Positions 25,601 through 36,062 of a DNA stretch of 64,000 bases are shown one piece after another. The translations under genes and the position numbers were made by a program. Positions within the stretch are counted from its first letter, which is position 1. Every line of letters starts with the position of its first letter. The notes under the pieces are model-generated. The model saw only the letters and a program-made list of their open reading frames with translations, searched no databases and was not told the DNA's origin. The DNA is from Anopheles merus (Eukaryota > Arthropoda > Insecta > Diptera > Culicidae), in NCBI RefSeq assembly GCF_017562075.2, contig NC_054084.1, forward strand, positions 11,704,745-11,768,744, in the 5' to 3' direction.

Positions 25601-27235
25601 TACTCGAACTTTGTCGGTAAATATTACCATAATTGTGGTGCCCTGGCAGAACCTCGTGATGGGCATGAACTTGAGCCTGATTACTCGCTTTCTATTTCAA
25701 GGTGACAACTTCTGGACCGCACCGATCGTGCTCATCGTCATCGGGTCGATCATCTTCGTCGTGGCATGCTTCGGTTGCTGCGGTGCCGCCAAGGAAAGCC
25801 CGTGCATGATCATCACCGTAAGCTCACGCCATTTCCCTCCCATCACCGTGAGCAATGATTCACTGACCTTCTTTTCTTGTCTCGCTTGTTTGCCAGTTTT
25901 CCATTTTCCTGGCACTGGTGTTCCTGGCCGAAATCGGCATCGGCATCGCCGGGTACTACAAGCACGAAGAGCTGAGCGGCATACTGGAGAAGGGCTTCAA
26001 CAAGACGCTGGACAGCTACGCCACGGACAAGGGCGCCCAGGAGGCGTGGAATCTCGTGCAGTCGGAGATGGTGTGCTGCGGCATTAAGGGACCGGAGGAC
26101 TGGGAACCGATCTACAAGAACGACACGGTGCCGCGGGCCTGCTGCCACCGGATGCCGGTCGGTGTGAACAAGTGCACCAGGGAGTACGCCTCGACGGAGG
26201 GTTGCTTCTCGAAGCTGTCCAGCTATCTCGGCTCGAAATCGCTCATCCTCGCCGGCATTGGCATCGGGTTGGCCATTGTGCAGGTAAGGGGGGAGAGGGA
26301 GAACTGTGTGTTTAAAGTGTTTAATGTTGAACACGAGGAATTAATGTTTATAATCAATATCGACACGGAGCCAATAGTGGTGTTTGTTTAATGTCAGCTT
26401 GCTACTGCTTGACCTCTGACCTCGCATTAATTATGTTTATGTTTAATTCGTTTTTTTGCATAAAAATCAATTACAAATAACATTTCATTGAGTGATTTGT
26501 AGTTGAGCCCCATAAAAGTGTATTGAAATATTAAGTATATTATAGGCGTAAAAAACCAGCTCCCTACACAAGTACAGGAAGTACCTTCTTTATTTAAGGA
26601 ACAAATGCATGCTAAATTGGCCAGACAAACTTTATCTTCCTCTTCCGTCGGAAGGGGCACACACGCCGGACGAGAGAAATAAAATTTGATTGAAAACTTT
26701 GCCATATCGAGGAGAATGTAAAGGATGAGCACAGCGCAGCAACGTTGCTAAATGTGTGATGTGAACATCCATGCTGGTGTGTTTGTGTTAACCGCGGCAA
26801 AAATCAACTGGCGGTTATGCAAACTAACCCACTGGACCCTGTGTTTTTTCCTGACGGTACATTGTGTTTGGACATGCAAAACATTCTCTCCGGATTGTGG
26901 AATTTTTGGGGGAGCCGCAAAAATTCCGCCACAGTATGCTGATATCGTGTGGTTCGTTTGCTACATTTCCTGCAAAACCGTGTGGGCTGTATGGTAATGA
27001 GCGCGTTTTGATTTATATTCCCTTTTGCGAGGTTTAGAGGTTTTGGTCGTGTAGATAATTTCTTTTTTTTTCTATCAACTCAATCCTTGTATAATAATTG
27101 CATGCTGGGAATGTTTTTTAAATGACTCAACCGTTTAATTTTATGTTTTTTTGTTAATTCTAATTTTAGCTGATTGCTGTCCTGCTGGCCTGCTGTCTGT
27201 ATGGATCCTTCCGCCGTCAGTACGAGACCGTCTAA
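13544..27235 (+). CDS. Tetraspanin family membrane protein (five coding exons)
   Basis: Exons 13544-13606, 25544-25616, 25702-25817, 25897-26283 and 27170-27235 join in frame through GT-AG introns to give 234 aa. Tetraspanins are four-pass membrane organisers of plasma or endosomal membranes. Four hydrophobic segments lie near residues 12-34, 53-75, 84-105 and 203-226. The large extracellular loop has the diagnostic CCG (Cys144-Cys145), PRACC (Cys166-Cys167) and single Cys177 and Cys187, enough for three disulfides. NKT (Asn119) and NDT (Asn159) are candidate N-glycosylation sites. The C-terminus YETV fits a tyrosine-based sorting signal, as in CD63 (inference). The start is the first ATG after the acceptor at 13509. 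It resembles CD63/Tsp29F-type tetraspanins, but orthology is not settled. Intron 1 is 11,937 nt; introns 2 and 3 are 85 and 79 nt. Confidence 0.93.
14898..15287. mobile_element. Foldback MITE with about 95-bp terminal inverted repeats
   Basis: The left arm starts GTGAGACTCAAACAGTTGGTG and runs through CACATGCTTGGTGACATTTTG to GTGACATTTTCT. The right arm is its reverse complement, ending CACCAACTGTTTGAGTCTCAC. The 390-bp unit could fold into a long hairpin. A partial relative of the arm lies just upstream at about 14735-14800 (TTGGTCAGTCACTTTGTCATG). No transposase. Clear flanking duplications were not identified. Confidence 0.75.
18900..18931. repeat. 11-bp tandem repeat, three units
   Basis: TTTTCAACTCC is repeated three times head to tail. 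Short local expansion inside the tetraspanin intron. Confidence 0.8.
20443..20737. mobile_element. 295-bp MITE with CAGGGTTTTCC ends and TA flanks
   Basis: Ends CAGGGTTTTCC...GGAAAACCCTG are flanked by TA on both sides (20441-20442, 20738-20739), the Tc1/mariner pattern. The terminal inverted repeat extends about 47 bp with few mismatches, through AATGTAAACATTGTTNTTC. A second inverted pair (CATGATTTTCAACAC ... GTGTTGAAAATCATG) sits inside, so nearly the whole element is palindromic. The copy at 62389-62683 has the same length, 295 bp. Confidence 0.85.
20872..21000. repeat. Foldback fragment of the CAGGGGTTCTCAT family
   Basis: TTCCGGGGATCTCATAATTTTTGG on the left is mirrored by CCAAAAATTATCAGAACCCTGGAA on the right, giving two inverted ends about 70 bp apart. 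The right arm matches the segments at 2918 and 55571 in reverse complement. It abuts a partial CAGGG-type MITE. Confidence 0.55.
20996..21123. mobile_element. Right half of a CAGGG-type MITE
   Basis: Carries the inner GAAATGAAATATCAG and GATGTGGAATAACATTTTGC stretches and the right end GTTGGAAAACCCTG followed by TA, as in the full-length copies. The left half is missing or replaced by the adjoining foldback fragment. Confidence 0.65.
21142..21430. mobile_element. Diverged CAGGG-type MITE
   Basis: Starts CAGGGTTTTGCAAGTCACTTTC preceded by TA, and contains TTTTTCAACAGCTGTCAAATG and GTGTTGAAAATCATGC. The right end is eroded (GAAAACCAAG instead of GAAAACCCTG). Length is about that of the 295-bp copies. 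Confidence 0.65.
21441..21560. mobile_element. Left part of a CAGGG-type MITE
   Basis: Begins CAGGGTTTGCC after TA and keeps GGCTGTCAAATGTTATATTTGC, the subterminal word of the family. It fades into unrelated sequence; no right end was found. Confidence 0.5.
23451..23696. mobile_element. 246-bp MITE, TA-flanked, ends AAGCGTCATCC/GGATGACGCCT
   Basis: The ends match in inverted orientation at 10 of 11 positions, and the similarity extends to a CGTAAC/TTACGTAA pair. TA lies at 23449-23450 and 23697-23698, as expected for Tc1/mariner-type insertion. No coding capacity. A SINE starts within ten bases of its right end. Confidence 0.75.
23705..23898 (+). mobile_element. SINE200-like tRNA-derived SINE
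   Basis: The 5' part GGGCCGGTCTGGTGATACAG resembles a polymerase III A box and GGGTTCAAGCCCC is a B box, as in a tRNA. It continues with CAGGCAGGCCTTGACCGAC and ends in a GAGGAAGAAGAAGAAG tail. From memory this matches the SINE200 family of Anopheles gambiae; no database search was possible. The non-tRNA body and purine tail argue against a functional tRNA. SINEs need LINE enzymes in trans. Confidence 0.85.
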
Positions 27236-29925
27236 ATTGAGCAGCAGAGAGAGCATTTTAAACGAAGAAGATGAATACACGACATCCATCTTGAATGCAA
27301 TAACATCACCAAACCACATACTCTATCTCTCTTTCCCTCTCAACTATCCCACATGGTTGCATTCCTGTTACCGAATCAATCGAAACAGTATGGGCAAGTC
27401 GATTTAATATCATCTCATTACCGATAAACGCCAAAAAATCAAATTCACCTCTAACTTTCCTCTAACTGAAGGAGGAATAGAAAACTTTAAAATATTCAAG
27501 AAAATCCCGTTACAGAACAACACAAACAACAACAGGCTCAGAAAAAAAAACAGATAAAAGAATACCATTTGAATACCTCCAACTCCACCCGGTGGTAGAG
27601 CAATCCCCAAAGGCACTATCACTACCCGTTCCCACCACCCCCTTCTCTCCCAGCCAAAAGCACACCAGCGAACCAGACATTCGAATGTGGGAACAAATGA
27701 AAATCAATAATTTTTCGCTGTACCGATAGAGTATCGAGAAGTTGTTTAAAGAAAAGAAGAAAAAAAGGGAAGGTAGTACACGCGGTTTAGAGCGTCGTCC
27801 GAATGCGCGCATTTATCAATACTATGCATCCCTCTAGAAAGCAAAGAGAGAGAGCAGCAGCAGCAGTTCCCCCTTGAAACGTTACGTGCTATGCACGAAG
27901 AAGTACCATCATCACAACTTTGGTTCATAGTATAGCGATACACACAGTATAGTATAGAAGACAGTCGTAGTTTCATCAAATGCTAACGTTGGTAAGAAGA
28001 TAAGAGAAGGGAAAAAATGGTAGCCGATGTAACTTTCAAATCAATATATTTAGAAGATTGTGCTAATAATGCATCATATAAGGAGAGACCAATAGGCAGG
28101 AGAAAAGAGCGCCCAGAAGAGGTAGCAGCGAAATTTTGCATTTGATTTCACGCTTTAGATGGTGTAGAAAATCCCTTAAAAAAAAACACACACACACACT
28201 CACTGTCAAACTTTTTAACATTCCCAACTGATGTGTGTCCCACTTAGTGTGCTATTGGCGCACCGAATCATGCTGTCCGACTGTGTGTGTGTGGGTAGAT
28301 AATTCCAAAAAGTGAACCACCAACCAAGCTTAAATGGCGGATCGAATATCGAATAAGCCATGTATGCCGTTGCAACAGTCTATATGTGTATGAATTTTAC
28401 AGATATATACATTTAAATGTAGATCGTGATCGGCTACAATACGTTCCATTAACACTAACAGAAGAGGGATTTTCTATTTTTAGGTTTTTTCCCCATTTTA
28501 ATATCTTTAGCAATTTCGGAAGATTCGGTAGAGGACAGCAAACAACAGAAATTGAATTACAAATGAATTTAATATTACCAAGTTAAGACTGGCGTTAAAG
28601 CATACATTTATTATCATTCCATTTATTATTATACTTTCCATAAACATTCTGGTCAAGAGGGAGGAAACGTTTCTTATAACGATTTGAAACTATTTTCTGT
28701 ACCAACCGTCACGATTCGTTAAACCTATTAACGGAAGTTTCAAACTTGCACCGAAAATGCACTGGAATGCAATCGGGAGTAAAGAGGAAAGGGGTTTGAT
28801 TGCACACGGTTTGAGAAAATAATTTAACACTCACATACACAACCTAGGATGTTGGTTTGATTGGTTCGATGCGAATAACAATACAGTTTTAGGTGTTCAC
28901 TGTGTGTGTGTGGCAGGCACGATTACACAAGGTTTTGCAATTTATATTGGCACGCACACCTTCCACCTTACCTTTACACACCATCACGAAGAATCTCACA
29001 ATGTTTGCTAAATAATAATAAATAGGAGGGAAATGAAACAACCGAAACAAATTCATTGCATAGAGGATTGTAAGAAAACAATCGCTCCTCGTTCTCTCTC
29101 TCCGCCCCAAAAAAGTAGGTAACAGCAGGCACCACCATGTGTGTAGTGCAGTAGAAGAAGTACAGCGCTATAAATGTGTGTGTGTGTTTATCACGAAGAA
29201 CAATATTGTTCAATTTTAGTAATGCATTACGATTTGCGTATGCTCAAAGACATTATAACGAACGAAAAGAAGAAACCGGGCAATGAAAGAAGGAGCGCAT
29301 GCAAACGTTTTTTTTGGTGAAATACATACAATACATAAATGAAACTATTTACAAAAGCTGCTCAAAATATACCGAAGAAAATATATAATAACATAGAAAG
29401 AGGTTTTTTGTTGTAACACACACACATTCTCTGTCGTTTTATTAGTATGAAACATTAAAAAAAGCAAGTGAAATATATTTCTCTTTTTTAACAACACATC
29501 CACCATTTAACAAGGACGAAAAACACAAGGAAACAGAAATAATAAAAAAAAAAAAACTGTAGTCAGTAGGAGGTATTTTTGCTTTTTTTCCTGTACCGGT
29601 ACCGGTACCGTATATTCATTACATTATTATATTTTACATTTTTTTCTGTGTGTTGCATCAATGTATTTCTCAGTAGGGGTGTGTGGAAGAGACAGAGCAG
29701 CTGTGTTAATATTTTTATAAATGTATTTTACTGATTAATTGCTAGAGACACTACCTACAATAAAAATGAAAGGCGTAGGCCGATACACGGCAAAACTGAA
29801 AATGGGATAATTTGATCAAATATTATCAAAGAAAGAACGTATGTGTTTTGAGAAATAAGTTGTTTTTTTCTAATATTGTGTGTTTATTGTCCATTTTCTA
29901 TTCCTTTCCTTTCTGTCGTCTATCA
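27236..29925 (+). other. Tetraspanin 3' UTR and downstream flank
   Basis: No coding region follows the TAA at 27233-27235. Candidate AATAAA signals occur near 29016, 29543 and 29759, so the 3' UTR could be short or as long as 2.5 kb; the sequence alone does not decide. The stretch holds CA/GT microsatellites (about 28187-28200, 29175-29186), a homopolymer A run at 29545-29556 and no recognisable transposon. Confidence 0.4.
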
Positions 29926-29927
29926 TT

Positions 29928-30370
29928 AACCCATACCGGTACTGGAACTGATACTGAAACCGTACCGGCCCTAGAACCGACCAGAAACCCATACTCGTAC
30001 TAGAACTGATACTGAACTCATGGCGGTCCTGGAACCGATTATAAAACCATACTCGTACTGGACTACTCATAAACCCATACTGGTTCTGTAATCGATCATG
30101 ATCCCGCACCTGCCTTGGAATCTCTCATGAAATCATACCGGTCTTGGAACCTATCATAAACCCTCACCGGCTCGGGAAACTATCATGAACTTATACCGGT
30201 TCTGAAAGTAATACTGAATCGATACCAGACTTGAAGCCGATACTGAACCCATACCGGTCCTGGAACTACTAATGAATCCATACCAGTCCTGGAACTGAAA
30301 GTAAACCCATAAAGGACCTGGAACTGATGCTGAACCCATACCGCTTGGAACCGATCATGAACCCACAATG
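29928..30370. repeat. About 30-bp minisatellite (CCCATACCGGTCCTGGAACTG)
   Basis: Roughly 14 degenerate units of about 29-30 bp, built on CCCATACCGGT-CCTGGAAC-TGATCATGAA, run to about 30370. Traces of the same words (TGGAACTG, CCATACCCGG) continue to 30515. The array ends about 330-480 bp upstream of the DHX38 start codon. It shares no unit with the TCCGGA satellite elements. Confidence 0.8.
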
Positions 30371-30519
30371 ATCCAAAATTGCTCCAGATTGCATTAATTG
30401 ACAAGAACTGTATCTGGAACTGTTTCGGATTCAGATTCGGATCGATACTTGGACCTGGTTCGGATATGAAACCAATACAATTCCAGTTCCAGTCGAAAAC
30501 CATACCCGGTGGTAAATTT

Positions 30520-30849
30520 GTAGCGTATGAATTAGCGTAGGGAAGTTAGTAGAATTTGCACACTGATCCTTTCGAAGTTGGTTGCCAACGGTCAATTCAA
30601 ATATCGTGTTTATTTTTGTTTTCCTTCCAACTGTCAAACATTATGATCAACACAACACCCACCGTTATCGTCACTCCCGTTGACAGAGCGTACTGTAAAC
30701 AAACTCACCCTCATTTACAATCGCACTGATTTTCTGCTGTGCAAAAGCGTTTTTTTTTACCTGTAAAATGATAGTTTTTCACTATCTGTTCGCCTAATAA
30801 ATTTCCCTTTGCTGTCCCATTAAGCCACATCGTTAGTGCAATCCGAAAA
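30520..30849 (+). promoter_or_regulatory. DHX38 5' flank and leader
   Basis: About 330 bp separate the minisatellite from the DHX38 ATG, so promoter and leader must lie here unless a distant noncoding exon exists. No TATA box is obvious. TCACT/TCAGT-like initiator candidates lie at about 30670-30730. The start-codon context is AAAAATGG. Confidence 0.4.
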
Positions 30850-33800
30850 ATGGAAAACTTTACTGCGGTAGATAAGCTGGAACCGGACCAACCGAAAGAG
30901 GGTCGCTCCGGTGGCTTGGTGCTGCGCCGAGACAAAGGTGAAGATGATATCGTGTTTAAGCAACCGCAAACGTCGCTCCTGGGGCTGGACAAACTTGCCG
31001 CAGCCCGCCGTGCCCAGCAGAAAAAGGCTAGCAAACTGTCCTTCTACGGGCACGAGGCGGACGATGGCGATGATCCGGACGAACGCGGGTCCGAGCGGAG
31101 AAGGAGGGAGCACCATTCTTCATCACGAAAGCATCGCGATTCGGAGGAGAGGCGCGATAGGGAAGGTAGCGAGCGCCGTAAGCGCAGCCGACGGGAGGAG
31201 GAGGATTATCATCGATCAAACTCACGAAAGTACCGAGAGCGTGCGGTCGAGACGCCTTCCTACAGTGGCGGGGTGAGTGACGTCGCACGGCAGAAGCTGT
31301 CCAGCAAGGGGTCGGCAGAGTATGATGCGCACCGGAAGAAGGGCAGCCTGTATGCGACGTCGAAGGATGAGCATCGCCGGCGGGAGCAATATCGTCCACC
31401 GAGCGTACGGTCCGGATCGGAATCGAGACGAAGGTATGTGCTTAGCGTTTTATTGCTTTTAACGTCCACTTCTAATGGACCTTCTTGTTTTGCTTTGTCA
31501 CACAGCACTTTCTCCCGGTATGAGCCAAGCACACCGCGAAGCAGGCACCGTTCGAAGCAACCGTCCAGCTCGAACTGGACCGACGACGAGGATGACGATG
31601 GTGAACCGTCCGGACAGCGCTCGTCCTGGGACTTCCCAACGCCGAAACCCTTCTCCGGTGCCGAGTTCACCGAAGCGGACCGCGAACAGTGGAACGAGGA
31701 GCAGCTGCGCCTCGACCGGGAATGGTACGGCAGCGATGACGAGCGGCAGATGAACGAATTTTCCGAGCTCAACTCCCAGTACCTGCAGCAGCGCGAGCAG
31801 CAGCAACAGTCGCGCAACAATCGGCGCATTTCCGCCCAGCAGCGACAGATCAACAAAGACAACGAGCTGTGGGAGAAGAACCGTCTGCTCACGTCCGGTG
31901 TGGTAATGTCGGTGAACGTGAACGAAGACTTCGACGAGGAAGCGCTCGAGCGGGTGCATCTGCTGGTGCATCATACCGTGCCGCCGTTTCTGGACGGTAG
32001 GATTGTGTTCACGAAGCAACCGGAACCGGTCGTGCCGGTGCGCGAACCGACCAGCGATATGGCAATCAACGCACGCAAAGGAAGCGCTCTGGTGCGCACG
32101 TACCGGGAGTTGAAGGAGCGCAAGCGGGCGCAGGCGAAGCACTGGCAGCTGGGCGGCACGAAGCTGGGCAACATTATGGGCGTGGCAAAGGATAAGGACG
32201 AGCAGGATCCGGCCGACGGCGACGATGAGGCGTACGATTCGCGCAAGGATCAAAAGTACGCGGACCACATTGGCGGGGAGAAGGGTGAGTTTGCGCCGCG
32301 CCGGAAGACGATCCAGCAGCAGCGCCGATCGCTGCCCGTGTTTGCGGTGCGCCAGGACCTGCTGAACATCATACGCGAGAACTCGATCATCATCATTGTG
32401 GGTGAGACGGGCAGCGGCAAGACGACGCAGCTCACGCAGTACCTGCACGAGGACGGGTACAGCCGGCACGGCATGATCGGCTGCACGCAGCCGCGCCGTG
32501 TGGCGGCCATGTCCGTGGCGAAGCGCGTGTCCGACGAGATGGACTGCTCGCTGGGGCAGGAGGTGGGGTACGCGATCCGGTTCGAGGACTGCACGTCGGA
32601 GAAAACCGTCATCAAGTACATGACGGACGGTATACTGCTGCGCGAAAGCTTGCGCGACAAGGAGCTGGACGGGTACAGTGTGATCATAATGGACGAGGCG
32701 CACGAGCGCTCCCTGTCGACGGATGTGCTGTTCGGGCTGCTGCGCGAGATCGTTGCCAAGCGACGGGATTTGAAGCTGATCGTCACGTCCGCCACGATGG
32801 ATGCGGGCAAGTTTTCCAACTTTTTCGGCAACGTGCCGACGTTCACCATCCCGGGTCGTACCTTTCCGGTGGACGTGTTTTACGGGAAGAACGTGTGTGA
32901 GGATTACGTGGACGGTGCAGTCAAGCAGGTGCTGCAGATCCATCTGCAGCCGACGGAGGGCGACATACTGGTGTTTATGCCCGGTCAGGAAGACATCGAA
33001 GTGACGTGCGAGGTGCTGGCGGAACGGTTGGGCGAAATCGATAATGCGCCGGAATTGTCCATCTTGCCGATCTACTCGCAGCTGCCGTCCGATCTGCAGG
33101 CGAAGATCTTTCACCGCTCGGCGGACGGGACGCGCAAGTGCGTGGTGGCGACGAACATTGCCGAGACGTCGCTTACCGTGGACGGCATTACGTACGTGAT
33201 CGATTCGGGGTACTGCAAGCTGAAGGTGTACAATCCACGCATCGGCATGGACGCGCTGCAGATCTATCCGATCTCGCAGGCGAACGCGAACCAGCGGTCG
33301 GGTCGTGCGGGCCGTACCGGGCCCGGCCAAGCGTTCCGGCTGTACACCGAGCGGCAGTACAAGGACGAGCTGCTGCATCTGACCGTGCCGGAGATTCAGC
33401 GTACCAATTTGGCCAACACGGTGCTGCTGTTGAAGTCGCTCGGAGTGAGCGATTTGCTGCAGTTTCATTTTATGGATCCACCGCCCCAGGACAATATACT
33501 GAACTCGCTCTATCAGCTGTGGATTTTGGGTGCGCTGGATCATACCGGGGCGCTTACGCCGCTGGGGCGTCAGATGGCCGAGTTTCCGCTCGATCCACCC
33601 CAGTGCCAGATGCTGATCGTGGCCAACGAGATGGGATGTAGTGAGGAGATTTTAATCATTGGTAAGGCTGCAAGACTTTTGGTTAGTGATTATTATTAAT
33701 TTAAAAAATTATTTTTATTTCAGTATCGATGCTTTCCGTGCCCTCGATCTTCTACCGTCCCAAGGGACGGGAGGAGGAAGCGGACAGTGTGAGGGAAAAG

Positions 33801-34517
33801 TTCCAGGTGCCCGAATCCGACCACCTCACCTACCTGAACGTGTACCAGCAGTGGAAGATGAACAAGTAAGTGTGCCGCCACGGCATCCAAGACCGATCCA
33901 ATGACCGATGGCCTTTTCTTTCCAGATACTCCGGCTCCTGGTGCAACGAACACTTCATCCACGTGAAGGCAATGCGCAAGGTGCGCGAAGTGCGCCAGCA
34001 GCTCAAGGACATCTACAGCCAGCAGCAGCGGCTAACGCTGAAATCGTGCGGCACCGACTGGGACGTGGTGCGCAAGTGCATCTGCTCGGCGTACTTCTAC
34101 CAGGCGGCCCGGCTGAAGGGCATCGGCGAGTATGTGAACCTGCGCACGGGCATGCCGTGCCATCTGCATCCTACCTCGGCACTGTACGGGCTCGGCACCA
34201 CACCGGACTACGTCGTGTACCACGAGCTGATCATGACGGCGAAAGAGTACATGCAGTGCGCGACGGCCGTGGACGGGTACTGGTTGGCCGAGCTGGGCCC
34301 GATGTTCTTCTCGGTGAAGGAAACGGGCAAGAGCGGGCGGGACAAGCGGCGCCAGGCGGTGGAGCATCAGAACGCGATGGAGGTGCAGATGCGGGAAGCG
34401 CAGCAGCAGATGGAGCAGCGCAAGCAGGACGAGGAGAAGCACAAGTTTACGATCAAGCAGGAGATCGTGACGCCGGGCGCAACGCCGCGCCGTACACCGG
34501 CACGGATTGGGTTGTAG
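30850..34517 (+). CDS. DHX38: DHX38/PRP16, spliceosomal DEAH-box ATPase
   Basis: Exons 30850-31433, 31506-33661, 33724-33865 and 33926-34517 encode 1157 aa. DHX38/PRP16 remodels the spliceosome after the first transesterification step in the nucleus. Residues 1 to about 200 are Arg/Ser/Glu/Asp-rich, typical of this family's N-terminus. The ATPase core shows GETGSGKT (494-501), DEAH (591-594), SAT (623-625) and QRSGRAGRTG (791-800), followed by the HA2/OB-type C-terminal region. Identification as PRP16 rather than DHX8 or DHX16 rests on RFEDCTSEKTVIKYMTDGIL, MDAGKFSNFFGNVPTF and the C-terminal TPRRTPARIGL. Length is close to, slightly under, the about 1220 aa of fly and human proteins. Introns are 72, 62 and 60 nt. 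Intron 1 has no stop and is a multiple of three, so a naive translation adds 24 false residues. Confidence 0.97.
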
Positions 34518-34531
34518 GAAGTTGCAGCGGA

Positions 34532-34537
34532 AATAAA
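34532..34537 (+). terminator. DHX38 polyadenylation signal
   Basis: AATAAA lies 15 nt after the TAG stop codon (34515-34517), implying an unusually short 3' UTR of a few tens of bases. It is the only canonical hexamer close to the stop. Confidence 0.6.
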
Positions 34538-34725
34538 GGGAAACAAATAGTGTTTTATTAACAATTAATAATTATTAAGTGTGTTTTTAAATTGATTAGA
34601 ACTTAAAACTTGAGTTTGTAAAGTTTTTAAATTAACGGCTTGAAGCGCATTCAAGTGACGACGTTTTGTATGCTTTGCATGATTATGCTAAAATTTCATC
34701 GCATCCGAGTAGAAAGCAATCCAGT

Positions 34726-35442
34726 AGCAGACTTAGTGATGGATTAAGTTGGCAAAAATCCGAAGTCGACTCCGATCCGACTCCAATCGGAATCGACTCC
34801 GAAAGGTAGGTCCGCCCAGCATTATCCGGAGTCGTTCGGAATCTTCCGGAGTTGAAGTCGTTGGGATTCGTCCGGAGTCTTTTGGAGTCGTTGGAGTTGT
34901 CCGGAGTCGTTCAGAGTTGGAGTCGTTGGGAGTCGGAGTCATCCGAAGTCGTTTGGATTCATTCGGATACGTCCAGAGTCGTTAGGAGTCGTTCAGACTT
35001 GGAGTCGTCCGGAGACGTTCGGAGTTGTCCAGAGTCGCCCGGAGTCGTTCAGAATTGGAGTCGTCCGGAGTCATTGGGAGTTAGAGTATTCGAAGTCATT
35101 CGGAGTGGCATTCGTCCGAAGTCGTCCGGAGTCGTGCAGAGTTGGAATCGTCCTTAGTCGTTTGAAGTTTTTTGGAGTTCGAGTCGTTCGGAGTCGTTCA
35201 GAGTCGTCCAGAGACGTCCGGAGTCGGCCAGAGAGGTCCGAAGTCGTTCAGAGTAGGAGTCGTCCGGAGTTTTTGGGAGTTGGAGTCATTCGGAGTCGTT
35301 CGGAGTCGTCCGGAGTCGTTTGGAGTCGGAATCGTGCGAAGTCGTGCAGAGTCGGAGTCGTCTGGAGTCGTTGAGAGTCGGACTAACAATGGCCGGATCG
35401 GAGTTGTGGGTGCGCTCCAAAGAACACATCACTAAGCCAAAT
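34726..35442 (+). mobile_element. Satellite-bearing hAT-like element (GGAGTCGTCC array)
   Basis: The element is 34734-35434 (701 bp). It starts TAGTGATGG, ends CACATCACTA, and carries about 550 bp of GTCGTYCGGA-type 10-bp units between unique ends. The start GTTGGCAAAAATC, the motif AAGGTAGGTCCGCC and the end GTGCGCTCCAAAGAACACATC recur in the copy at 56723-57171, so the satellite sits inside a mobile frame. Flanking 8-mers AGCAGACT and AGCCAAAT agree at five of eight positions, at best a decayed duplication. Open frames through the array are an artefact of repeat periodicity. Confidence 0.8.
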
Positions 35443-35599
35443 CATGCCTATAAATTATATTTTTGTCATTTCCGTGGACTTTATCGTTCTTCAAGGATTA
35501 AAAATGGATCTTAAAACATAATTAAACAATTTCATCAATTTTTTATAGACATTTTTTCAAGCGAAGCATAATAAAAAATTTAAGTAAATTACAATTGTC

Positions 35600-36062
35600 A
35601 TAAAGATGACCGCACGAGCTCCCACGGTGCACTTTTGTTATCAATCGAGAAACGTCAAACACCACAAACAAAGTGAAATTGTTGTTTTTCTGTGAAATTT
35701 GGTGGTGCAAGGAAAGTTGTTTCTCGTAGACATTTTTTAATGAACTCGAAAAACAAAGTTGTACAGTGCAAAAGTACCATTAACCTTAGCTAAGCAGCTA
35801 AGTAAATTGTGACGCGTTGGTGGTGTTTTTACTTGCCTCTGTAATTGTGCTAAAACCATAATAGTGCTTGTGATTGTGTGGTTGCCTACAAACTGTCCGA
35901 AATCTCGTGCTTCTCCACCCGGACGACTGCAATTCAATTCATTCCTAAGCCTCCCCCTCTCCAAAACCCGGACAGCAAGGAGGAAGAGGTGGTAAAGCCG
36001 GTCCTGTGCAGAGCATTCGCCAACAGCTTACACCCGTCCCGACACGACGATGGACGATCTCG
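35600..36062 (+). CDS. First exon of an unidentified gene (leader plus MDDL start)
   Basis: A leader-like stretch (about 35600-36049) ends in ACGATGGACGATCTCG at a strong donor, G|GTGAGT, at 36062/36063. The ATG at 36050 has A at -3 and G at +4. Only M-D-D-L plus one base of a fifth codon is coded before the intron, which is in phase 1. No downstream exon with a recognised product was found to 64 kb, apart from a doubtful micro-exon candidate at 43977. It does not join USP7 in frame. The gene is therefore unidentified; this exon is inferred from sequence signals only. Confidence 0.5.

Noticed and set aside
31498..33543. 681-codon open frame antisense to DHX38
   Set aside because: It mirrors the GC-rich third positions of DHX38. 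Its Arg/Leu/His/Val-heavy product has no family resemblance, and its starts are not supported.
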